Shown here one piece after another: positions 36,142 to 45,797 of a stretch of 64,000 nt of DNA; position 1 is the first letter of the stretch; the number at the start of each line of letters is the position of its first letter. Source of the stretch: Jiulongibacter sp024742395 (GTDB lineage: Bacteria > Bacteroidota > Bacteroidia > Cytophagales > Spirosomataceae); assembly GCA_965249455.1 (NCBI GenBank), contig OZ252236.1, positions 3,410,001 to 3,474,000 on the forward strand. The letters run 5' to 3'. Position numbers and translations under genes: made by a program. The notes under the pieces were generated by a model, which saw only the letters and a list, made by a program, of their open reading frames with translations, had not been told where the DNA came from and made no database searches.

Positions 36142-38523
36142 ATGAAAAGAATACTTAACCTCATAACTCTTCTACTTTTTTGCCATTTATCAAATGCCCA
36201 AAGAAACGTGTTTGACATTTTAAATAATAATGATCTAACCTTTGATGTAAGAGTAGACAGTGCCGAAAATTACCTTATTAATAAAGGAGATACGACGGTT
36301 AAAGAAAGAAAGCATTTTGAAAGATGGAAGTTCGATAGCCGTCTGCACCTAAATCATAAAGGTTATTTAAGAACCAGGCAAGAAGAAAAGGTAGCATATC
36401 AGATTGCAACAAGCAAAATGATTAAAAGCACCGGAAATAGCACTTGGGTGGAACTGGGCCCAAAAACCTTTAATCGTACCACAAGCTGGAACCCCGGTGT
36501 AGGAAGAGTAACAAGTGTACTAGTAAATCCAGTAGACACCAATATCGTCTATGTCTCATCTCCGGGTGGAGGAATATGGAAAACCACAGACCATGCTCAA
36601 AATTGGGTTCCCTTAATTAATGAGTATGAGAAAATGAATGTTTATAATTTATGCATGGATCCAAATAATCCGAACATTATTTACGCAGCCCTTCAGAATG
36701 CGGGTATAATAAAAAGTATCAATGCTGGAAGTACATGGCAGAATACCGGAAGTGGTCCTAATTATATAAAAAAGATCATTGTGGATCCTTCTAACAGTAA
36801 TCGGATTCTTGCCGCAGGCTTTTATGGCGTTCATATTTCAACTAATGGTGGTACCACATGGACGCAAACCGCTTCTTCATATGATGTTCATGATATTGAG
36901 TTCAAGCCTGGAAATTCATCAATTGTTTACGCATCGGGTTATGGCGGAGTGCTAAAATCAAGTGACGGTGGTAGTAACTGGTCTTCTGTTGGTGCCGGGT
37001 CAGTATTATCCGATGAAAGAACTATGTTAGGTGTTTCTCCTCAAAATCCGTCTGTTCTGTATGTGGTACAGTCAGCGGGATCAGGTTTTGGGAGACTTTT
37101 GAAGAGTACAGACTCAGGACAAACTTTTTCTACGCAAATCATTGGAGACTATACTCAAGGAACAAACTATTTTGGCTACACCGGATTTCAATATGGAGGG
37201 CAAGCATGGTATGATATGGCTATAACTGTAAACCCAACCAACGCTAACGAACTCATAATTGCAGGAATTATTTGTTGGAGATCTACTGATGGCGGTTTAT
37301 CCTTTGAACAATTAACAGAGTGGTTTTACCCTAACACTAAAGGATACAACCATGCTGATGTTCATGCCCTAGAATGGGTAGGGAATACCATATACTCCGG
37401 TAGCGATGGCGGTATTTATAAATCAATTGATAATGGCTTTAACTGGACTGACTTATCAGCAGGCCTAAGTATTAAGCAGCTGTACAGAATAGCAAACAGC
37501 CCCACCAATGCTTTAATTATGTCTGGTGGGTCACAAGACAACGGAACCATCGTACGGCAGGCCAGTGGCACATTTGTTGACTGGCTGGGTGCAGATGGAA
37601 TGGAGAACATCATTAACCCAAAAAATGATCAAATTATTATTGGAGCTATTCAAAATGGCGGTTTGAATAAAACAATTAATGGCGGCAATTCAAGTGTAAA
37701 TATTACTACTCCGGGTCCTGGAAATTGGGTTACACCCCTTTTATGGCATCCTACAGATAGTTCTACAATTTATGGTGGATATAATTACATCTTTAAATCT
37801 ACTGACATGGGGACCAGCTGGACTAACATTTCTGCCCCTTTGGGGTATGTAGGCTATTTTAATGACATGGCTATTTCGTACTCAAACCCAGACGTAATCT
37901 ATGCTTCCATTAATAATAGGCTTTACGTAACAAAAAATGGTGGTAGTAGCTGGACCACCATTAATTACCCTAGTTATATTAATGATATTGCTGTTAAGCC
38001 CAGTGAACCAGGGAAAATTTATGTAGCAATGGGCTCTGCCTCTACCCCACTAGTTATGTCTACAGATTATGGAGCTACATACACCAATGTTTCTACGGGA
38101 CTGCCTTCCCTTTCAGCCAGTAGCGTAATTGTAAATGATGACTCTAATGAAGAAGTACTGGTAGGTATGACCATTGGGGTTTATTACAAAAACCAGAGTA
38201 ATCCTAGCTGGCAATTATTTGGAACAGGTTTACCTGAGGTTCAAATAAGTGAGATAGACATAGCCAAAGAAGCAGGCAAAATACGGGTAGCTACCTATGG
38301 AAGAGGTATTTGGGAAACCAGCCTGAAAATTTGTCCTATTAACATTAGCCATGCAGGGAATATCACTGCCAATGAATACCAGGCAGAAAAAACTATTACA
38401 AGTGAAGCTAATGTGGCAACCGGTACAAAATACTTTGCGGGTGAACATATATTACTAAACCCAGGTTTTCAAGCCGGGTCAATGGAAAATTTTGAAGCAA
38501 AAATTGGTGGCTGTTCCAATTAA
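36142..38523 (+). CDS. Secreted Asp-box (BNR/sortilin-like) beta-propeller protein
   Basis: 793 residues with a signal peptide ending near N-A-Q (residue 19). About ten Asp-box motifs S-x-D-x-G-x-x-W (for example S-S-D-G-G-S-N-W, S-T-D-M-G-T-S-W, K-N-G-G-S-S-W) indicate a two-domain propeller similar to Vps10/xyloglucanase-type proteins. The C-terminal about 70 residues (C-P-I-N-I-S-H-A-G-N, then L-L-N-P-G-F-Q-A-G) match a module closing many Cytophagales secreted proteins and resemble the end of the preceding gene product. Hydrolase activity is possible but catalytic residues cannot be assigned. It lies 211 bases after the previous secreted protein and ends in a strong terminator. Confidence 0.8.
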   Translation: MKRILNLITLLLFCHLSNAQRNVFDILNNNDLTFDVRVDSAENYLINKGDTTVKERKHFERWKFDSRLHLNHKGYLRTRQEEKVAYQIATSKMIKSTGNSTWVELGPKTFNRTTSWNPGVGRVTSVLVNPVDTNIVYVSSPGGGIWKTTDHAQNWVPLINEYEKMNVYNLCMDPNNPNIIYAALQNAGIIKSINAGSTWQNTGSGPNYIKKIIVDPSNSNRILAAGFYGVHISTNGGTTWTQTASSYDVHDIEFKPGNSSIVYASGYGGVLKSSDGGSNWSSVGAGSVLSDERTMLGVSPQNPSVLYVVQSAGSGFGRLLKSTDSGQTFSTQIIGDYTQGTNYFGYTGFQYGGQAWYDMAITVNPTNANELIIAGIICWRSTDGGLSFEQLTEWFYPNTKGYNHADVHALEWVGNTIYSGSDGGIYKSIDNGFNWTDLSAGLSIKQLYRIANSPTNALIMSGGSQDNGTIVRQASGTFVDWLGADGMENIINPKNDQIIIGAIQNGGLNKTINGGNSSVNITTPGPGNWVTPLLWHPTDSSTIYGGYNYIFKSTDMGTSWTNISAPLGYVGYFNDMAISYSNPDVIYASINNRLYVTKNGGSSWTTINYPSYINDIAVKPSEPGKIYVAMGSASTPLVMSTDYGATYTNVSTGLPSLSASSVIVNDDSNEEVLVGMTIGVYYKNQSNPSWQLFGTGLPEVQISEIDIAKEAGKIRVATYGRGIWETSLKICPINISHAGNITANEYQAEKTITSEANVATGTKYFAGEHILLNPGFQAGSMENFEAKIGGCSN

Positions 38524-38538
38524 TAACTGACATAATTT

Positions 38539-38584
38539 AAGGTAGTCTAAATGTTATGTCAAAACATCTGGACTACCTTTTTTT
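38539..38584 (+). terminator. Intrinsic terminator after the Asp-box protein
   Basis: Outer stem AAGGTAGTC (38539-38547) with GACTACCTT (38571-38579), continued inward by ATGTT/AACAT, then a seven-T tract. The T tract overlaps the end of the convergent XRE gene by two bases. Confidence 0.85.
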
Positions 38585-38786
38585 AATTCTCATATTCCAA
38601 AATATCCCCGGGCTGACAGTCAAGGACCTCGCAAATAGCCTCAAGTGTACTAAAACGTACAGCCTTCGCCTTTCCTGTTTTAAGGATGGAAAGATTAGAT
38701 AAGGTCACCCCTACTTTTTCAGATAGCTCATTGAGTGACATTTTTCGCTTAGCCATCATAACATCTAAATTTACTATAATAGGCAT
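38583..38786 (-). CDS. Small XRE/Cro-family helix-turn-helix regulator
   Basis: 67 residues from the ATG at 38784-38786, which follows the DUF2975 stop codon by two bases; the frame extends further upstream only into the neighbour's coding sequence. The helix-turn-helix is M-S-L-N-E-L-S-E-K-V-G-V-T-L-S-N-L-S-I-L with the typical closing L-D-C-Q-P-G-D-I-L-E-Y (YozG-like). XRE regulators of this size sit beside DUF2975 membrane proteins in many Firmicutes and Bacteroidota. It probably regulates its own operon; the signal is unknown. Confidence 0.88.
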   Translation of the reverse strand: MPIIVNLDVMMAKRKMSLNELSEKVGVTLSNLSILKTGKAKAVRFSTLEAICEVLDCQPGDILEYEN

Positions 38787-38788
38787 GA

Positions 38789-39346
38789 CTAAACGGTTAA
38801 TTCGTTTTCGGTTTGAATTTCTATTCCCCGTTTGACTATCTGAACAATTACAAAAAGTATGACCGCCATAAATAGCCAAACATCTGCCCCTGCAATATTC
38901 AATTCTTGAAGTTTAGCTTCTGACATGCCTTTTGAAGAGAGCCAATCTGTATACCTCATTCCGTAGAAGGAAAAAATACCAATGGCTAAAGACAAATACA
39001 CCAGATTCTTAATGAATTGCCGAAGTGGCACACTAAAAGGCTGCATGAAATTTAGTTGATTTTCTGAAAACAGTTTTACAATTAAGTAAAACATGAATGA
39101 CTTCAAGACTGCCACAATAATCATAAGTATGGCTATGACAATGAAATTACCGCGGTCAAATGATAGTAGCTCTGAAAAATATTCTGAATCTATCCAGAAA
39201 TTATTTACTGCTTGAGAATTGACAAATAAGGTAATAAATGAATTGACTATTAGTCCACCTGCATCTATACACAAGCCGATAAAAATAATCCAGGCAATTA
39301 CCTTCAATACGTTTAAAACCTGCTGAGTGCTAATTTTAATCTCCAT
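38789..39346 (-). CDS. DUF2975 family membrane protein
   Basis: 185 residues with four predicted membrane segments (about 12-38, 68-92, 110-128, 153-172). The layout and the partner XRE regulator two bases downstream define the DUF2975 family. No biochemical function is known. The pair is translated from one message, and the membrane protein may sense or counteract a stress that the regulator reads; this is speculation. Confidence 0.82.
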   Translation of the reverse strand: MEIKISTQQVLNVLKVIAWIIFIGLCIDAGGLIVNSFITLFVNSQAVNNFWIDSEYFSELLSFDRGNFIVIAILMIIVAVLKSFMFYLIVKLFSENQLNFMQPFSVPLRQFIKNLVYLSLAIGIFSFYGMRYTDWLSSKGMSEAKLQELNIAGADVWLFMAVILFVIVQIVKRGIEIQTENELTV

Positions 39347-39454
39347 AAGAAATTATTCGTTTTAAGTGATAGACAAATATCAATCATTATTTATTGATAA
39401 ACAATAAATATTAACCTATTAACAATATTTAATATAGAGATAGCAATCAAATAG

Positions 39455-40402
39455 TTACCCTCTTTCACAAACCCATAGTTTTCTGGAGAATGTTGATTTA
39501 CCTTTTTTTTCTACCGTACAGTAATCCAATATTTTCAGGCCTGATGAGTGAAGTATTTCTTCTATATCTGCAATGGATACCACAATGATACGATGGCTTA
39601 GTTGAGCCGTAGACTCAATAATATTTAGGGCTATATCGTCATTGGAATAAGAGTACAAATTGTAGGGTAAATCTATGATTGCTGCGTCATACGTTTTCTT
39701 TAGTTCTTTGATGTCAGACCTGTAAACTTTGGCCTTGTAATGAAAAAACTCAAGGTTTTCTCTGCTGTGTTTACAGGCTCGCCAATTGATATCACATCCT
39801 TCAATGTCTATTCCTGCAAAACAAGCCTCTAACATAATGGTTCCTACTCCGCAACAAGCATCCAGAAGCTTTATGTCCTTATTGCCCATAGAGGCCATAC
39901 TCACCAATGATTTGGCGATATTAATACTTATCGAATTACTAAATGAGCAAGGTTTTTGATTGTGCTTCTGCCAATTAGAATTATGATGAGTCAAAAGTCC
40001 AAAATACCAGACTTGATCATAAAAGCAAACACCAAAAACGATGCCTGGGTTTTGAAAATCGGGTTCACCTTCAATTTTATAACCGAAATCCTTCTGAATA
40101 ATTCTCCTTTTATCGAAAGCTGTGGAATCCCCCTCCAAAATCATGTAGTCTACGGCAAAATCTTCCTTATGAATGTTTTCATTTTCTACTTTTGATAGTA
40201 GTTCATAATAATCTGACGCCTGAAAAAGCACCTTCATTCTACCCTTTATAAATGGACTTGAAGAGGGATCCACCTTTTTATTAGAAAAAAGTACTTTATC
40301 ATTGGATTCAAATCCAAATACTTGCCTCATTTCCAGTTTACAAAGCTCTGTATAGTGAGTATCGTATTTAAATGAATACAGATAATCGGTGCGTGTAGTC
40401 AA
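39455..40402 (-). CDS. TRM11-like SAM-dependent RNA methyltransferase
   Basis: 315 residues starting with a TTG codon (40400-40402); the first Met is residue 25, and the segment L-Y-S-F-K-Y-D-T-H-Y-T-E-L-C before it looks like the N terminus of this family. Motif I is L-L-D-A-C-C-G-V-G-T-I, and the catalytic N-P-P-Y is present as D-L-P-Y-N-L, as in tRNA guanine-N2 methyltransferases (TRM11/TrmG10). The target RNA is not known. No neighbour on the same strand is close enough to be an operon partner. Confidence 0.82.
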   Translation of the reverse strand: MTTRTDYLYSFKYDTHYTELCKLEMRQVFGFESNDKVLFSNKKVDPSSSPFIKGRMKVLFQASDYYELLSKVENENIHKEDFAVDYMILEGDSTAFDKRRIIQKDFGYKIEGEPDFQNPGIVFGVCFYDQVWYFGLLTHHNSNWQKHNQKPCSFSNSISINIAKSLVSMASMGNKDIKLLDACCGVGTIMLEACFAGIDIEGCDINWRACKHSRENLEFFHYKAKVYRSDIKELKKTYDAAIIDLPYNLYSYSNDDIALNIIESTAQLSHRIIVVSIADIEEILHSSGLKILDYCTVEKKGKSTFSRKLWVCERG

Positions 40403-40589
40403 TTAAATTTATTTTAATCCCATTCAAACATGGAATATGAAATTCTGCGGCAAAATTACATGAGAATCTCTGCATACCTTATCAAACCATAATTATTTCC
40501 TTATTCGCCTCAAAGGAGTTTGTTACTTAATGCCAATAAAGAGTGAATTGCCGGAATCTACTAATTCGAGAAAACGAGAATGTTTTTAA

Positions 40590-41453
40590 TTAATTCTTCT
40601 CAACTACATCTGACCAAAGCCAAACAAGCGATTCGGGTAGGATAGCTGTGCCGTGTTTACCATCATGGCCACCTATTCCCCATTCAGTCTTAAGTTCGTA
40701 GTCTTTAAACTTAAGAGCAGAGGCCATTTGTAAATTACTTATATACCAGTCACCATAAATGTTATTGAGATCATTGGAACCATCCTGCATGAAGATTTTG
40801 ATGTCCTTCTTGGCTGATTTTCTAATCAAAAAAGGATAATCATGCCCACCTCTGATATTAGTGAAACTCCCGATATGGCTAAGTACTTTATGAAAATAAT
40901 CTGGTCTTTGCCATACCGCTGTGAAGGCACAGATGGCTCCAGAAGACAGACCACAGATGGCATGCATTTTTCTATCCTCTGAAATTCGATAATTCTTCTC
41001 TAGCTCCGGTATGATTTCGTTAAGAAGCATTGAAACATAACGATCATCCATCTCGTCGTATTCATTGGCTCTGTTAGAAGCCCTGAACCTGTTTTCAGGT
41101 AATTCTTCAGTTTGATGTCCGGGAGTGATAAATAAGCCAATTGTGACGGGCATCTGACCCTGATGAATCAAATTATCAAAAACCACAGGCGTTTTCCAAG
41201 AATCTACATATGCATGTCCGTCTTGGAAAATCATCAAAGCCGCCGGTTCCTTCCCTGTGTATTGAGCTGGAACGTAAACATAATACTCTCGGTAATTATC
41301 GTAGGATGGGCTGTGCCAAAAATGTTTGCTTAGTTTTCCTTCCGGTACACCGGCTTGCTTTTGAGAATCCGGACCCAGTGGATAATCTTGCCCATAAATT
41401 TTGAATGCAAACAAAAAGAGGCTAAAGAACACGATTTTTTGAATAGTTTTCAT
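40590..41453 (-). CDS. Secreted alpha/beta-hydrolase esterase (enterochelin-esterase-like)
   Basis: 287 residues with a signal peptide ending near I-Y-G-Q (residue 22). Residues about 55-280 form an esterase-D-type alpha/beta hydrolase: M-I-F-Q-D-G-H in the middle, the nucleophile elbow G-L-S-S-G, and late Asp and His in D-G-S-N-D and G-G-H-D-G-K-H. Members hydrolyse siderophore or carbohydrate esters such as feruloyl or acetyl groups. It lies downstream of the Tat oxidoreductase, but a terminator separates the two. Confidence 0.85.
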   Translation of the reverse strand: MKTIQKIVFFSLFLFAFKIYGQDYPLGPDSQKQAGVPEGKLSKHFWHSPSYDNYREYYVYVPAQYTGKEPAALMIFQDGHAYVDSWKTPVVFDNLIHQGQMPVTIGLFITPGHQTEELPENRFRASNRANEYDEMDDRYVSMLLNEIIPELEKNYRISEDRKMHAICGLSSGAICAFTAVWQRPDYFHKVLSHIGSFTNIRGGHDYPFLIRKSAKKDIKIFMQDGSNDLNNIYGDWYISNLQMASALKFKDYELKTEWGIGGHDGKHGTAILPESLVWLWSDVVEKN

Positions 41454-41494
41454 AGCAAGTAATTAACAGGAAAAATAGGCTTCAATTTAATCAA

Positions 41495-41525
41495 AAAAAG
41501 ACCATGCTCTTCGCATGGTCTTTTT
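41495..41525 (-). terminator. Intrinsic terminator after the second Tat oxidoreductase
   Basis: AAAAAGACCATGC (41495-41507) with GCATGGTCTTTTT (41513-41525), loop TCTTC; 13-bp stem, T tract on both strands, immediately past the stop codon at 41528. Confidence 0.88.
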
Positions 41526-41527
41526 AC

Positions 41528-42895
41528 TTAAATGTATTCGGGCAACGGATGCACATAGCCCTCTCGGTAAGGTCGCATAAGCATAGCCGTAGCTTCCGGA
41601 TCACCGATCACCTGTCTTGTTTTGGAATCATAGACCACTGGTCTGCCCAACTCCATCGAAATATTGGCCAAAATACAAGAAGCGGTAGAGATATGTGCCT
41701 CCTCAATATCAGCCACAGGTCTCTCATTATTTTCAATGGCGGCCAGGAAATTTAACATATGCTTCCTCATAGCAGGAGCCGCATTGAGTTCTATTCTTTC
41801 TTCGGTTAAATCTTCAGGGAAATTTACGCGATCTATTTCCACATCTTTATGAATGGGCTCACCTTCTCCAATAGGTGTAAAATCATACATCATAGTATTG
41901 GCTTCCAGCGTTCCTTTATCTCCATAGATTTTGTAAGACCAAGGATATTTCGGGTCTGCTGCTCTTCCCCAGGTTCTGTGTGTCCAAACAATATTTAATT
42001 CAGGATATTCAAAAACGGCCGTCTGTGTATCTGCTATGTTAGATTTAGCGTCTTTTTGCACATAAATACCACCTTGTGAGGTAATTCTGGTAGGCCAACC
42101 CAAACCCATAGTCCATCTCACGGCATCCAACATGTGCACACACATATCTCCCATTACCCCGTTTCCGTATTCCATAAAAGCTCTCCACCATCTAATATGC
42201 GGTAAGCCATCGTAAGGTCTCATTGGAGCTGGACCGGTCCACATTTCATAATCTAAATGTTCTGGGACAGGTTGCAATGGAGGATTGGCACTGTTTCTCA
42301 TCGGATAATAACAGCAAACTTCTGCATGCGAGATTTTTCCTAAGAGGCCTTTCTCCACAATTTGCTCCTTAGCTTCTTCAAGAAATGGCGTACTACGCCT
42401 TTGGGTACCTACTTGTACGACTCTATTGTATTTTCTGGCTGCAGCCACCATGGCCTCCCCTTCTATTACATCTACACTGATAGGCTTTTGTACAAAAACA
42501 TGAGCTCCGGCTTTCATGGCATCAATAGCCATTAAAGCATGCCAATGATCTGGCGTACCAATTAACACAATATCCAATTTGTTCTCAGCCAAAAGCTTTT
42601 TGTAATCGCCATATTGCTTTGGCTTTTTGCCAGACTTCTGACGTTTACTAACCATTTCGGCCGCCTGACTTACTTGCTTTGTATCTGCATCGCACAAGGC
42701 CACTACATCCACATCTGCCACTTGGATTAATCTGAACAAGTCAGATTTTCCATACCAGCCTGTACCTAAAAGGGCCACTCTGTATTTCTTCTCCGGATTA
42801 AGCATGGCTGCTGAGGCACCCACTGAGGTAAGGGCCAATGATGCCGCCGCAGTACCTTTGATAAAATTTCTTCTGTTCAGGTTAAATGAGTTCAT
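41528..42895 (-). CDS. Tat-exported Gfo/Idh/MocA family oxidoreductase
   Basis: 455 residues. Twin-arginine signal R-R-N-F-I-K at residues 8-13 followed by a hydrophobic stretch to about 30, so the protein is exported folded. Rossmann motif V-A-L-L-G-T-G-W-Y-G-K near residue 40-50, Q-K-P in place of the usual E-K-P at the catalytic lysine loop, and G-D-M-C-V-H-M-L-D in the C-terminal domain. The substrate is unknown, probably a sugar derivative. It is related to but distinct from the enzyme at 4430-5752. Confidence 0.9.
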   Translation of the reverse strand: MNSFNLNRRNFIKGTAAASLALTSVGASAAMLNPEKKYRVALLGTGWYGKSDLFRLIQVADVDVVALCDADTKQVSQAAEMVSKRQKSGKKPKQYGDYKKLLAENKLDIVLIGTPDHWHALMAIDAMKAGAHVFVQKPISVDVIEGEAMVAAARKYNRVVQVGTQRRSTPFLEEAKEQIVEKGLLGKISHAEVCCYYPMRNSANPPLQPVPEHLDYEMWTGPAPMRPYDGLPHIRWWRAFMEYGNGVMGDMCVHMLDAVRWTMGLGWPTRITSQGGIYVQKDAKSNIADTQTAVFEYPELNIVWTHRTWGRAADPKYPWSYKIYGDKGTLEANTMMYDFTPIGEGEPIHKDVEIDRVNFPEDLTEERIELNAAPAMRKHMLNFLAAIENNERPVADIEEAHISTASCILANISMELGRPVVYDSKTRQVIGDPEATAMLMRPYREGYVHPLPEYI

Positions 42896-42990
42896 GAATT
42901 TTCAATAAGGTTAGTAGAAGCATGAAATTAATCAATAAAATGAGAATGGCTAATTGCTAAGCAGTGAAAGGAGAGGAAAGGGCCTTTTTA

Positions 42991-43027
42991 GAAAAGAAAA
43001 AGCCTCTTTTCTTTTGAAAAGAGGCTT
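42991..43027 (-). terminator. Intrinsic terminator after the gene at 43049
   Basis: AAGCCTCTTTT (43000-43010) pairs with AAAAGAGGCTT (43017-43027) around a six-base loop. On the minus strand the stem is followed by a T/C-rich tail (TTTCTTTTC). Confidence 0.75.
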
Positions 43028-43048
43028 CACTACCATTATCTGGCATTC

Positions 43049-43579
43049 TTAAAAGAAATACTTAAACGTTTCCATTTCTTTGAAATAACTGCCTCGCAAA
43101 CTTTTGCCATTAGACAGGTTTAAATCAAATGTTACATGTACCTGTGGGTACTGTCCTTCGTATTCTACAGCTCCGGATAAGACCTCTACGTCAGAAACTC
43201 TTCCGTTTAAGCTCAACAAGTTGGCTTGTACCATTGAATTCCCTTCGAAAGTCTCATTGGCTACACTGTAATTACCGTTCACAAACCCTTTTGAGTGCAT
43301 GAAATTCCTCAATTGGAGCACTATCTGCTCCCGAGACTCAATTCCGGCATTGTTCAGGTCGATATCAGACAAATAAATGTCGGTTCTGAAACACTTGGAT
43401 TCATCTAAGGGAATCAACTCCTCAATTCCACCAAAATTCAACCTGATTTTTGTGTCTGAATAGGCTAGTTCATTTTTTTCGAGTTCTATTTCTTTACTCG
43501 CTCGTACAAAGACAAAGGAGCACAAGACGATAGCTCCCGAAAAGGCATAGACATGCCTTAGTAGTAGTTTTCTTCTCAT
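43049..43579 (-). CDS. Hypothetical exported protein
   Basis: 176 residues. The N terminus (R-R-K-L-L-L-R-H then a hydrophobic stretch to about 27) is a signal peptide or anchor. The rest has alternating strands with an F-G-G-I-E-E-L segment and no motif I know. It is followed by its own terminator and flanked by gaps of about 150 and 244 bases, so it is probably monocistronic. The reading frame is supported by the terminator and by a normal composition. Confidence 0.6.
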   Translation of the reverse strand: MRRKLLLRHVYAFSGAIVLCSFVFVRASKEIELEKNELAYSDTKIRLNFGGIEELIPLDESKCFRTDIYLSDIDLNNAGIESREQIVLQLRNFMHSKGFVNGNYSVANETFEGNSMVQANLLSLNGRVSDVEVLSGAVEYEGQYPQVHVTFDLNLSNGKSLRGSYFKEMETFKYFF

Positions 43580-43823
43580 TTAATTTTTGTTATTTCCTGA
43601 CAGCAGGAACGTCACAAAAATTGAACCAAAAGATTGGCAAGGAGTGCTTAAGGCAGGCTTGAATAATTCTTAAAGCTGTTTAGAATTCCTTCCATAATAC
43701 AGTTTACGAATACGATCGATTCCTGTTTAAATTGATTAAGAAAAGACAAAGCTTAAACTGTTTGAATCCAGTAATCATATATTCCATAAGCACAAAACTT
43801 GAAAGCCAGATATAATTTTTTAC

Positions 43824-44549
43824 TCAAATTTTCTTGATAGATTTCTTTCCCCAGGCCAGCACCTGTACCCCTTTAGAATAATGAGATTTTAAAGGATGGT
43901 TATTTATTATCTTTTCGAATCGTTCATAATTTAAAGCATTCATTTTAAAATCAATTTCGTTTAATGGCCAGGCCGAATGATGGATTTCAAATTCGTTAAT
44001 TGCATTATCAGTCTCCTGAAAAAGGGCATATCTTTCAGTTAACCATGTATCCAAATCCGTTTTGTCCATGATTTCTTTTCCAATACGAAATTCTACGTCA
44101 AGTTTGTCTTGAAACTGCTGATTCTCTGATTGAAGAACTCCATTTGATCTTTTAATTTTTGAATGTCTGTAAGGTAGCCCAGAAATTGCCTTTGCAATGG
44201 CACAAGACATTCTTTTTCCACCTTCAATACTCAAAAAGTAAACTCCGGTCTTGTTATTAGCCTTTACGTATGTTCGAATATTTATTTCATGAAAATTGGA
44301 GATTGAGGAAATGGCCGGAAGATGTTTGGGCCTACTATTTTCCATGGTAAATATTACCACTGAAATCCAAGCTTTGTCTTCAAAAAGGTCTATTTCAAGT
44401 TCTGCAGGAACATAGCTCCTCAATTTATCATGATTGACTTGAAAGTGCAAAAATAAGACGTTATTCCATTCCTGATAATATTTCCAACTGTCAGTCCGTA
44501 ATTCCCACGGTCTGTGTGCTTGGTTCTCTAATATTTCACGGATGGTCAT
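43824..44549 (-). CDS. DUF2071 family protein (YqjF-like)
   Basis: 241 residues, the usual DUF2071 length. Hallmarks are F-L-H-F-Q-V-N near residue 35, the L-R-S-Y-V-P segment, and F-H-E-I-N-I-R-T-Y-V. No signal peptide. The family has no firmly established function. It starts 12 bases after the end of the rRNA methyltransferase gene and is most likely co-transcribed with it. Confidence 0.83.
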   Translation of the reverse strand: MTIREILENQAHRPWELRTDSWKYYQEWNNVLFLHFQVNHDKLRSYVPAELEIDLFEDKAWISVVIFTMENSRPKHLPAISSISNFHEINIRTYVKANNKTGVYFLSIEGGKRMSCAIAKAISGLPYRHSKIKRSNGVLQSENQQFQDKLDVEFRIGKEIMDKTDLDTWLTERYALFQETDNAINEFEIHHSAWPLNEIDFKMNALNYERFEKIINNHPLKSHYSKGVQVLAWGKKSIKKI

Positions 44550-44561
44550 AAGGTTTTCCGA

Positions 44562-45779
44562 TTACTCTGGTACAGATTTCACCAGCCTTGCCATATAGAA
44601 TCCATCAAACCCGGTCTCTACCGGGCTAATTCTTAATTCCGCCTCTTTTGTGAATTCAGGATTATTCTTTAGAAAATTTTCAACCTGATCTTCATTTTCA
44701 GACTGAAGTAAGCTGCACGTGGCATAAATCAGTTTTCCTCCTTCTGCTACCATAGAACTGTACTCCTGAAGGATTTTCTCCTGTGTTGCTTTTATTTTTT
44801 CCAGAAACTCTGGTTTCAACTTCCATTTGGCATCCGGGTTTCTTTTTAAAACGCCCGTTCCTGAACAAGGAACATCTAAAAGTAGTCTGTCAGCATAACC
44901 TTCCAGTTTCTGAATAATATCATTTTGTAAAACCTTCGTTTCAATTATTCTTACGCCATTTCTTTGACTTCGTCTTTCCAGCTCTGCCAGTTTATTTTTC
45001 TCCACATCCATGGCAATTATTTGACCCTGATTTTTCATCAAAGCACTCAATGCCAAACTTTTACCTCCAGCACCCGCACAGGCATCTATAACTTTCATAT
45101 CCGCCTTGGCCTGGGTAAAATTCGCAATGATCTGACTACCTGGATCCTGAACTTCAAAGTGCCCTTTTCTGTACATAGAAAGATGACTTAGTTTCTTTCT
45201 TTTGACCATTCTCAATGCATGCTTAACATTTGGCACCTGCTCTACCTCCACATCGTTCTCATCCAGGTTTTCCAGCAAATTATCCATGGTGGTTTTCAAG
45301 GTATTCACTCTTAGAAAAACATCTGAACTTTGATTTAAAGCATGAATTTCTTTCTCCCATTCAGGTACTTCTTTTTCACCAATTTCATCTAACCAATCAG
45401 GAATGCTTTCGCGTACCTTCCTTATGCTTTGAGCTTTAGAGTAATTCTCTTTTATTTTCCCGGCATCCAGAGCATTAAATTCTTCCCATTCGGGCAGCTC
45501 ATATTCGTTTATTATTAACCAGGCACCCAGCAATTGCCAGTAATAAGATTCTTCCTTTATTTTTCGCTCGTTTACTTCGGCACAGAATTTAAGTAATCGC
45601 CACCACCTTACCACTCCATAAGTGTTATCCGCAACAAAATTTCGGTCACGACTCCCCCACTTTTTATTGCCTTTCAGTGAAGTTTCCACCACCTTATCAG
45701 CCATTTTATTTTCATTAAAAATGGCCATAAGGTTCTCTATAACGCCTTGTGCCAGTGGTCTGTGTATTCTTTGTGCCAT
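44562..45779 (-). CDS. RsmB/NOP-family RNA (cytosine-C5) methyltransferase
   Basis: 405 residues from ATG 45777-45779, chosen because the promoter -7 box lies at 45798-45805, downstream of the more distant in-frame start. The N-terminal about 130 residues resemble the NusB-like RNA-binding domain of RsmB (R-D-R-N-F-V-A-D-N-T-Y-G-V-V-R). The catalytic domain has motif I D-A-C-A-G-A-G-G-K, motif IV with L-L-D-V-P-C-S-G-T-G (Cys) and motif VI with Y-A-T-C-S (second Cys), the two catalytic cysteines of m5C enzymes. Position 967 of 16S rRNA is the likely target by homology only. Confidence 0.9.
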   Translation of the reverse strand: MAQRIHRPLAQGVIENLMAIFNENKMADKVVETSLKGNKKWGSRDRNFVADNTYGVVRWWRLLKFCAEVNERKIKEESYYWQLLGAWLIINEYELPEWEEFNALDAGKIKENYSKAQSIRKVRESIPDWLDEIGEKEVPEWEKEIHALNQSSDVFLRVNTLKTTMDNLLENLDENDVEVEQVPNVKHALRMVKRKKLSHLSMYRKGHFEVQDPGSQIIANFTQAKADMKVIDACAGAGGKSLALSALMKNQGQIIAMDVEKNKLAELERRSQRNGVRIIETKVLQNDIIQKLEGYADRLLLDVPCSGTGVLKRNPDAKWKLKPEFLEKIKATQEKILQEYSSMVAEGGKLIYATCSLLQSENEDQVENFLKNNPEFTKEAELRISPVETGFDGFYMARLVKSVPE

Positions 45780-45797
45780 ACTGCTATTAAAAGGCCG

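Noticed and set aside
38583..39346. XRE/DUF2975 pair as a toxin-antitoxin module
   Set aside because: DUF2975 is a multi-pass membrane protein with no toxin resemblance and the XRE gene comes second; regulatory pairing is the usual reading.
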